DNA from: Pseudobdellovibrionaceae bacterium
Lineage (GTDB): Bacteria; Bdellovibrionota; Bdellovibrionia; Bdellovibrionales; Bdellovibrionaceae
Assembly (NCBI GenBank): GCA_947370945.1
Contig: CANBND010000004.1
Span: forward strand, 1 to 33,269
DNA: 33,269 nt
Direction of reading: 5' to 3'
Part shown: in pieces, positions 26,618-33,269 of the stretch
How the letters are laid out: each line of letters starts with the position of its first letter
Numbering within the stretch: position 1 is the stretch's first letter
Made by a program: the position numbers and the translations under genes
The notes under the pieces: model-generated
What the model saw: the letters and a program-made list of their open reading frames with translations, nothing else
Told to the model about the DNA's origin: nothing
Databases searched by the model: none

Positions 26618-28573
26618 GCTTTTACAAGACATTTGTTTTGTTTGCGGTACAGAATCTTTGATCATTTTCAACAAATCTGGATAATCTTTCAATTTCAAAT
26701 TTTTTTCTTTCAGTAACAGATCTGTCATATATATTTTATTTTTAAGTGCTATTTTTTGAACAATTTGATCAAATGTCAGAGAACTTTTTGCATCTGATAG
26801 TAAAATTTCAATGGCTGTTATGCCACGATTTAATTTTAAAAATTCATAGTTTAAGTCTTGGCCTTGATCCAGCGACCAAGCAATCCATTCAGACAAAGAT
26901 TGTTCTTTGATTTCGTTTCTTTGAATTTGTAAACATCGTTCAACAACCAGTTTTCGAAAAGCTGCAGTTTCTTTTTGATTTTTTGATAACAGAGTTAAGT
27001 GTTTTAAAATAAGTTCAGTATGATTTGTTTTAATACCAAGACCCAGCAGCAGCGCACTTTTTTGCTGGTCGGCAGTCAGTTGGCCCGTCATACCGAAATC
27101 CAGTAAATTGACTTTGATTTCAGGGTCAGTGATTTGCATCATCATGTTGCCCTGATGTAAGTCAGCGTGAAAAAAACCGCCTTTAAAAAACACTTCCGTT
27201 AACCAAAGCTCAGCCGTTTTTTCAGCGATGATTGTATACAGATCAGGGTAAATTTCTTTGTATTGAACAAGTTCTTTGTAAGGTTTTTGTCCAAAAACTA
27301 ATTCTTGGGCCATCAATTTTTTATTTTTTCCCAGAGAAAATGTTTTCGGAACACTGAACTGCAGTTCATTTTTTTGTTCGTTGAAACGAATAACTTCTGA
27401 TTTTGAATATATTTTTTGTGCTTTGTTTTGATCTTTGATTGTGCGCACTAAATCGAGCTCTTCGGTGACTGAATTGTTCAGATCATCAATCAGGTCAGCA
27501 AGTGAGGGCAAATTTAAATTTTTAAGTTCAGGATCATTATCGATTTCTTTCGCTATGGTCTTTAAAATTTGGTAATCCATTTCGACCATTTTTTCGATAT
27601 TAGGTTTTAAAAATCGAATGACTAAACTTTGGCGTTCACCATTTTCATCTGTCATTTGCACACGATGTGTCTGTGCCATAGTACCAACGCCAACTGGTTT
27701 TTTTTCAAAGTAATCAAAGTCAGACACTTTTAAACCTTCGCTTTCGATCAGTGATTTGACTTTACGCCATGGGACGGGGCTGACTTGGCTTTCAAGCTTT
27801 TGAAATACATCTTGAAAATCTTTCGGAATATTTGCACTGCGCCCCATGATTTGAATTAATTTTTGAATTTGCGGCCCTGAATTTTGAATCATGACTAAAA
27901 AGAAATCCATGTGATTGGCATCAATTGGCAATTTTGATAATTGGTAAACAATTTCAATTTTTTGAGACTCTGGCAAATTTAAAAAATAAGCTTTTAAAAG
28001 TTTTCCGATGACAAGAGCCTGCGGGTTTTCCGTGGCATTCATTTTTGAAACAAATTCGGCAGATTTATTTTCAATATACGTCGTTACAAAGTCTTTCAGC
28101 TCTTGGTTGGAGCTGCGGTTTTGCAAAGCTAAGTCAAAACCAGCAAGACCTATAATCAGGCTTGAGTTGCGCAGAGTTTCTGTGCGTTTATTTATATAGT
28201 TATCAATTCTTTTTTGCAAAGTAGGGATGTCACTGTAGTATTCGACGGATTTTATTTCAGCTAGTAAATCATCATTATTTAATTCAGACAGATTATAATT
28301 TGAAAAAAGATCCTCATTCTGCATGGATTCAACAAGTTCTTTGTGCGAGTTAATTTTAATTTTCTTCTGTGTTTTATGTTCTGATCTTTTGAGTCTTAAA
28401 TAAATATTTTTTACCAGTTCGATTTGTTCGGCAGGGTCTGCTTGGATTGATTTTAAAGCCAATGCAATGATCGATTTTTCAGACGAATTCAAATAAAACT
28501 GCGTCTGCGCACCAGCAAAACTGGTCGACACGGTGATCAGTACATAAAATATTTTTAACAAATGACGTCCCAT
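26609..28573 (-). CDS. ABC1/AarF/UbiB-family kinase-like protein with predicted signal peptide and divergent active site
   Basis: UbiB-family order of motifs (KLIQ..., VGVGTMAQTHRV, NSVTEELDLVR, FFHADLHQGNMM, LLDFGMTG); N-term MGRHLLKIFYVLITVSTSFAGAQ signal-like. Confidence 0.88.
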   Translation of the reverse strand: MGRHLLKIFYVLITVSTSFAGAQTQFYLNSSEKSIIALALKSIQADPAEQIELVKNIYLRLKRSEHKTQKKIKINSHKELVESMQNEDLFSNYNLSELNNDDLLAEIKSVEYYSDIPTLQKRIDNYINKRTETLRNSSLIIGLAGFDLALQNRSSNQELKDFVTTYIENKSAEFVSKMNATENPQALVIGKLLKAYFLNLPESQKIEIVYQLSKLPIDANHMDFFLVMIQNSGPQIQKLIQIMGRSANIPKDFQDVFQKLESQVSPVPWRKVKSLIESEGLKVSDFDYFEKKPVGVGTMAQTHRVQMTDENGERQSLVIRFLKPNIEKMVEMDYQILKTIAKEIDNDPELKNLNLPSLADLIDDLNNSVTEELDLVRTIKDQNKAQKIYSKSEVIRFNEQKNELQFSVPKTFSLGKNKKLMAQELVFGQKPYKELVQYKEIYPDLYTIIAEKTAELWLTEVFFKGGFFHADLHQGNMMMQITDPEIKVNLLDFGMTGQLTADQQKSALLLGLGIKTNHTELILKHLTLLSKNQKETAAFRKLVVERCLQIQRNEIKEQSLSEWIAWSLDQGQDLNYEFLKLNRGITAIEILLSDAKSSLTFDQIVQKIALKNKIYMTDLLLKEKNLKLKDYPDLLKMIKDSVPQTKQMSCKSLF

Positions 28574-28651
28574 ATTTTTCCCTACAACATCACCATGCTG
28601 CTATTTTAAAGCCACATGGTTGTTGATTAGAATCGATATGAGAGCGTTAGG

Positions 28652-28681
28652 CTGTAAAACTGTTTTACAGAGAGACAGTTT
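28652..28681. promoter_or_regulatory. Overlapping palindromes upstream of the UbiB-like gene
   Basis: CTGTAAAA-CTG-TTTTACAG (28652-28670) overlapped by AAACTGT...ACAGTTT (28657-28663 / 28675-28681). Confidence 0.5.
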
Positions 28682-28685
28682 GTGA

Positions 28686-29471
28686 TTATTTAATTGCTGC
28701 TAAATGCTGATCGATAATTTTTTTGAATGCATCAATTGGGTAAGCGCCACGTAAAGAAACACCGTTGATCACGAAACCTGGAGTTCCACTCATATTAAAG
28801 CCCTTGGCTTCTTCCATGTCGGCAGCGATACGTTTTGCGATGCTTTCGTCTTTTAATGCAGCATCAATTTTCTTTTGATCAGCGCCAACTTTTTTAGCGA
28901 CTTCTTTAAACCAAGCTTCGCCTTTTTCTTTTAACATGTTTTGGTTTTCGAAAACCATGTCGTGAAACTTTTCAGCTTTTTTGTGATCTTGCTGAGCGAT
29001 GGCTTCGAAATATTTCGCAGCTGGCATTGCCATAGGATGAAAATCAAGAGGTAAATGTTTAAAGATCACGCGAACTTTTTCGCCGTAAGCTTTTTTGACC
29101 TCTTGAACTGTTTGGTAACCCTTAGAGCAATACGGACATTGAAAATCAGAAAATTCAACAATTGTAATCGGAGCAGATTTATTTCCGAAAATAACACGCG
29201 ATTCGTCGATCGCTGGTTTTAATGGGTTTTTAAATTCTTCTTCGCGTGCTTTTTTTTCTTCGTCTTGAGCTTTTTCAGCAGAAACTTTTTGAGCGTCTTG
29301 CTGAGCCTTCATGACAACTTCGATAAATTTGTCTGGTGCTTTTTCGATAGCTGCGAAAACAATTGAAGGATCTTTTTCGATGGCTTCTTTAAGTTGTTTT
29401 GCTGATGGAGCACATGCTGAAAATGCAAGTGCGATTGTAGCGATAGTTGCTAAGACTGAATATTTTTTCAC
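28686..29471 (-). CDS. DsbA/Com1-like thioredoxin-domain lipoprotein
   Basis: FSDFQCPYCSKGYQ CxxC motif, cis-Pro GTPGFVING; lipobox ALAFSAC. Probable GTG start at 29471 preceded by GGAGGA (RBS) rather than the ORF-track ATG at 29507. Confidence 0.88.
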   Translation of the reverse strand: MKKYSVLATIATIALAFSACAPSAKQLKEAIEKDPSIVFAAIEKAPDKFIEVVMKAQQDAQKVSAEKAQDEEKKAREEEFKNPLKPAIDESRVIFGNKSAPITIVEFSDFQCPYCSKGYQTVQEVKKAYGEKVRVIFKHLPLDFHPMAMPAAKYFEAIAQQDHKKAEKFHDMVFENQNMLKEKGEAWFKEVAKKVGADQKKIDAALKDESIAKRIAADMEEAKGFNMSGTPGFVINGVSLRGAYPIDAFKKIIDQHLAAIK

Positions 29472-29654
29472 TGAATCCTCCGTTTGATTCTGTTTTGTTT
29501 TTTTCATTAAATTGAAAGCTCTGATAGTGTGACAAATTGAAAATCAAACGTCATTCATTTTTTATGAAGGGTACCTTTTGTATTGACCACGACCGAGGTC
29601 CAGTCATCAAACCCTAGACTGCACGAAGTCGTAAAAAACAGATATATTAGTGTT

Positions 29655-30308
29655 ATGAAAAAACTGATTTTATTTTTAAGTATGGTGTCAATTTTAACCG
29701 CTTGCGAAACATCAAACGTTCATTCAACAGAACATTCAGCACCACCAAGGGCTGACAAAGTTTTCGAGCCCATCGAGATGAAATTAACTTATAAAAATTT
29801 AAAATTAAACGATTTGGATCAAATGATGGATCTGATGTACGAAAAAATTAACGAATATAAGAAAACTGATCAAGTACAAAAATTAAAAGAAGGCGCACAG
29901 ATTGCTTATTCGCGTCCGGATGAAGATCGTACTTTGGACAAAGTCATTTCATTGGTTAAAAACCCACTGGAAGACAACGGCGAATGGGAAAATACCGTCG
30001 AAGCGATGGTTCAGCAAAATATTGTCAGAGTAAATGATGAAAAAGGCGATCCAATTATTCAGGTGACGGCTGGTGTTGTCTTAGAAAACTTAATTTCTGA
30101 TTTTAAACCTTTATTCATCAAGCAATACAAATCCGGTGGTTTTGAAACAGAGATGATCGAAAAAATCGCTGACAGTAATGCTGCTTATTCAAAGTTAGCA
30201 AAAGCTGAACGTAAATTAAATTTAATGCGTATGAACAGCAGTCCTAGTGAAATTGCGAACCGTTTGATTGAACAAAAAAATTCTGTTTTAAGTGCAGAAA
30301 AAAAATAA
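29655..30308 (+). CDS. Small predicted lipoprotein, unknown function
   Basis: MKKLILFLSMVSILTACETSN lipobox LTAC; start trimmed from 29583. Confidence 0.75.
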   Translation: MKKLILFLSMVSILTACETSNVHSTEHSAPPRADKVFEPIEMKLTYKNLKLNDLDQMMDLMYEKINEYKKTDQVQKLKEGAQIAYSRPDEDRTLDKVISLVKNPLEDNGEWENTVEAMVQQNIVRVNDEKGDPIIQVTAGVVLENLISDFKPLFIKQYKSGGFETEMIEKIADSNAAYSKLAKAERKLNLMRMNSSPSEIANRLIEQKNSVLSAEKK

Positions 30309-30899
30309 TTACGAAATTTTACGAGATTTGAAAAATCTGTAAGCCTGAATTAATCCAATAAAACCCGCCAGTAAACTGTATTTGATCAGATCTGTTTTTT
30401 CGATTTTTAAAACATGAATTGATGCCAAAATAAAACCTAAATAAACAGATCTGTGCAGCCATTTCCATTTTTTAACAGTTAATTTTTTCACTGAAAAATC
30501 GTTTGAGGTTAGGGCTAATATTAAAAATAAAATCCACGCGGAAAAACCTAATATCAGATACAATTTGGTGTAAATTTGTTCGACGGCTTTAAATTCAAAG
30601 CTTTCCATCGCAAAATATAAAGTTAAATGTAAAATAAGATAAAAAAATGTAATCACACCCAAAAATCTGCGATTTAAATATAAAAATCGAAGTACGCTGG
30701 GCATTTTTATTTTTAATGCGATCAGCACACCAATGATCAGATTTGCCATCAGAAAATAATACGACATTTCACCTGTTTTATGGTTCAAAGACTTTGCAGG
30801 GTCAGCGCCGAGGTCAGTTAAAAATACACGATAAATCCAATACCAAAATGGGATTGTCAGACAGGCTTTGAATAAATAATTTTGATATTTCTGATTCAT
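30309..30899 (-). CDS. msrQ: Protein-methionine-sulfoxide reductase heme-binding subunit MsrQ (YedZ)
   Basis: Multi-TM ferric reductase-like (SYYFLMANLIIGVLIALKI...FLGVITFFYLILHLTLYF...WLHRSVYLGFILASIHVL) adjacent to msrP. Confidence 0.88.
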   Translation of the reverse strand: MNQKYQNYLFKACLTIPFWYWIYRVFLTDLGADPAKSLNHKTGEMSYYFLMANLIIGVLIALKIKMPSVLRFLYLNRRFLGVITFFYLILHLTLYFAMESFEFKAVEQIYTKLYLILGFSAWILFLILALTSNDFSVKKLTVKKWKWLHRSVYLGFILASIHVLKIEKTDLIKYSLLAGFIGLIQAYRFFKSRKIS

Positions 30900-30923
30900 A
30901 GTTTATTTTTACATCCTGTGGGA

Positions 30924-31850
30924 TTAGATATTTTTCTTTAAATCTAAATTTTTATAAAGTGCTGCAACTTCTTTTTCATAGCCATTAAATAATAACGTGG
31001 GCTTTCGTTTGGGTAGAAAACTTTTATCTAATATTTTTTCGCTGGCTTGGCTCCAACGGGGATGAGCGACTTCGGGATTTACATTTGCATAAAATCCGTA
31101 TTCATCAGGAGCTAGTTGATTCCACAAAGTTTTTGGTTGTGATTTTGTGAATTCAATTTTTGTAATTGATTTGATGCTTTTAAATCCGTATTTCCACGGC
31201 ACAACTAATCTGAGTGGCGCACCATTTTGTCGAGGCAAATCTTTGCCGTACATGCCAGTTGCAATCAAAGTTAGTTCGTTTTTTGCTTCGGGCAAAGTTA
31301 GACCTTCAGTGTAAGGCCACGGGTATTGCGGCAGGCTTTTGATGTTTGTGAAAACTTTGGCGTCAGACATACTTTGAAATTGAACGTGAGTGGCGTCTTT
31401 GGTGGGTTTTAATTTTTCGATCAGCTTTGCCAATGAAAATCCTGTCCATGGTACAACCATTGACCAGCCTTCGACACATCTGAATCTGTATACGCGTTCT
31501 TCGACTCCGCCGGCCATTTCGATCAATTCATTCACCGAAAAACTTTTTTTATTTTCAACTAGACCTGAAATTTCAATGCGCCAAGATTTTGCATCCAGAC
31601 TCCATTTTTCAGCTTTGGGTTTGACGCCGTCTTTTTCCAGACTGAATTCGTAAAAATTATTGTACGAAGTGGCTACGTCTTCTTTCGTCAGATTTAAATC
31701 TTTGGGCAGGGTATAGATCGAACTTTTTTTCGCATCACCAGCAAAAATAGTTTTCGGTAACAGCATCAACATTCCGAATGTGATTCCGTATTTCATAAAG
31801 ACGCGACGATTTTGAAAATAAAATTCTGGTGTAATTTGTGGTTTTGTCAT
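30924..31850 (-). CDS. msrP: Protein-methionine-sulfoxide reductase catalytic subunit MsrP (YedY)
   Basis: Tat-like NRRVFMKYGITFGMLMLLPKTIFA; molybdopterin-binding VYRFRCVEGWSMVVPWTGFSL; GAPLRLVVPWKYGFKSIKSI. Confidence 0.95.
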   Translation of the reverse strand: MTKPQITPEFYFQNRRVFMKYGITFGMLMLLPKTIFAGDAKKSSIYTLPKDLNLTKEDVATSYNNFYEFSLEKDGVKPKAEKWSLDAKSWRIEISGLVENKKSFSVNELIEMAGGVEERVYRFRCVEGWSMVVPWTGFSLAKLIEKLKPTKDATHVQFQSMSDAKVFTNIKSLPQYPWPYTEGLTLPEAKNELTLIATGMYGKDLPRQNGAPLRLVVPWKYGFKSIKSITKIEFTKSQPKTLWNQLAPDEYGFYANVNPEVAHPRWSQASEKILDKSFLPKRKPTLLFNGYEKEVAALYKNLDLKKNI

Positions 31851-31928
31851 GACAATAGTCTTGGTGAGATACGATTTAAGGTCAATATCGTTTTTTCAAA
31901 CAAGAAGCGTTATCTATTGTTCATAAAA

Positions 31929-33158
31929 TTATAACCCCTCCCAATGACTAAATGCCCCCGCTAAATAATCCAAATCATTTTTCGAAAGCCCTTCGCTTAA
32001 ATAAAAAGAATGCCATTTTGAAATGACAGTTTTCATTTTATTAAAAATATTTTTTGCTTCATCAGTTGTTAAATCAAAAGCATCAGATTGTGATAATAAA
32101 TTTTCTAAATTAAATACGCGCCCCTGTGATCCAAATTTCATAGCTAGATAACGTGTTGTGCCGGTTTCAGGTTTTGGAACTAAATCATAAACGGGTGACA
32201 AATGATAATCGTTAGTGCCGTATAAAAATCCGTGGTTTCTGGGATGATCGTCCGTATTTGAAACCAAGCCGTTAAACACGATTCGTTTAAACATTTCGTG
32301 CAGATCGTTTTTTGGTTTTTTGATCCAGCGGCGCATTTGATCTGCCAAATCAATATAGGACCAATTCGAATAATCTTTTTCGTCCAAATTCATTAACGTC
32401 AGGCCACTGATAAAATGCGTGCGATAAAAGTCATTTTGTTTTTTTTCAAAACGCCTATCAAAGCGCTGAATTAAAAATACGTCTTGGTTTTTAATTTTGA
32501 TCAATTCAATATTTGGAACATTCAATCCGCATTTTTTTGCAAGTTTCATCGTCGCATATTCAATGCTTGAAATATTGTATTTGTCATAAGCCGACGGAAA
32601 TTTTACCAGCCATAATTGATTGTTATGTTCGACTGTGGTTTTTGGTCGAGCTCCGCCGGCAGATGGGCCTGCCATTAGAATTGATTTTTCAGCTTCATCC
32701 AGTGGTAAATCTTGTTCAAGCTTGTGTGCCGCTGCAATTAATTTTTCAAGTTGAATCGTTTGATTAAATTTTCTTACGGGCGCTGGCGGAACTTTTCCAT
32801 GACCAAATGACAGCGCGCCGATGCGATCATCGGCAGAATTTAATAAATAACCAATCGTATCGTGTTCCGAGGGCGGAGTATTTTTTTGAATGACATATCG
32901 GCCCCAGCCGTCAGGGCTTGAATCGCGAAGTGGACCATGAGTGCCTTCGTTTTTTGTTTCAGAAAACTGGCGTTCTTCAAGCGGTAAGTTATAGGGATCA
33001 ATTGAAATTGCTGATTTGTTTTTTAAATAACTTTGAGCATAAACGAAAGTTCCAACATCTGTATTGGCTCCGCTGTTTGTCCAGTTGAATCGTCCAACGG
33101 TAACGGTTTCAAATGTATCTGGTAATTGGATGTAGACGTAACATTCTTTAGAAATCAT
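31929..33158 (-). CDS. hipA: HipA-type toxin kinase
   Basis: GPSAGGARPKT, LWLVKFPS, VFLIQRFDR, FNGLVSNTDDHPRNHGFLY, LSPVYDLVP: HipA kinase signature. Confidence 0.92.
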   Translation of the reverse strand: MISKECYVYIQLPDTFETVTVGRFNWTNSGANTDVGTFVYAQSYLKNKSAISIDPYNLPLEERQFSETKNEGTHGPLRDSSPDGWGRYVIQKNTPPSEHDTIGYLLNSADDRIGALSFGHGKVPPAPVRKFNQTIQLEKLIAAAHKLEQDLPLDEAEKSILMAGPSAGGARPKTTVEHNNQLWLVKFPSAYDKYNISSIEYATMKLAKKCGLNVPNIELIKIKNQDVFLIQRFDRRFEKKQNDFYRTHFISGLTLMNLDEKDYSNWSYIDLADQMRRWIKKPKNDLHEMFKRIVFNGLVSNTDDHPRNHGFLYGTNDYHLSPVYDLVPKPETGTTRYLAMKFGSQGRVFNLENLLSQSDAFDLTTDEAKNIFNKMKTVISKWHSFYLSEGLSKNDLDYLAGAFSHWEGL

Positions 33159-33267
33159 TGTTTAACTTTCTTTTTTGAATTTTAATTTTTTGTGGTAATC
33201 GGCTGGTCATTAATTTTTGACCTTCGATATCTTCGGGGTTTGAAATTTGTAATAATTCTTTTTCAAG
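33148..33267 (-). CDS. C-terminal end of an ORF overlapping hipA (possible HipB-type antitoxin; truncated by window edge)
   Basis: Own translation of the reverse strand: ...LEKELLQISNPEDIEGQKLMTSRLPQKIKIQKRKLNNDF*, stop inside the first codons of hipA (11-nt overlap). Identity as antitoxin is positional inference only. Confidence 0.45.
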   Translation of the reverse strand, partial: LEKELLQISNPEDIEGQKLMTSRLPQKIKIQKRKLNNDF

Positions 33268-33269
33268 AC

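Noticed and set aside
28652-28670. LexA/SOS box at CTGT...ACAG
   Set aside because: Spacing between CTGT and ACAG is 11 (or 3), not the 8 of the proteobacterial SOS box.

Overview
The window looks like a chromosomal segment from a Bdellovibrio-like (Bdellovibrionota) bacterium; that taxonomic placement is inferred from gene content only. In order it contains: (1) a truncated PhoH-family ATPase and a MaoC-like dehydratase (+); (2) a lipoate/2-oxoacid dehydrogenase block on the minus strand (lipA, di-lipoyl E2, E3/lpd, lipB) with no E1 gene in the window; (3) a GYF_2-like + PilZ protein (-); (4) a 2314-aa predicted lipoprotein with 16 He_PIG-type Ig repeats, a PKD-like linker and about 23 BspA/DUF285-type 25-aa repeats; (5) two small secreted proteins that look like divergent tandem paralogs; (6) a same-strand cluster of 7 genes (OM barrel-like, TolQ/AglR-like, two TolR/ExbD-like, two TPR-type proteins, a small secreted protein, and an FHA-TM-Pro-rich-AgmX/TonB-type protein) resembling the Myxococcus Agl/Glt envelope motor, ending in a REP-like inverted repeat; (7) argS and sfsA; (8) an unusual UbiB/ABC1-family protein with a predicted signal peptide and non-canonical catalytic motifs; (9) a DsbA/Com1-like thioredoxin lipoprotein, a small lipoprotein, msrQ-msrP, and a HipA-type toxin kinase with the tail of a probable upstream partner. 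The strongest leads are the Glt-like motor cluster, the predicted exported UbiB-like kinase with an altered active site, and the giant two-repeat-type surface protein with its neighbouring secreted paralogs. All homology calls come from motif recognition by eye; no searches were run.
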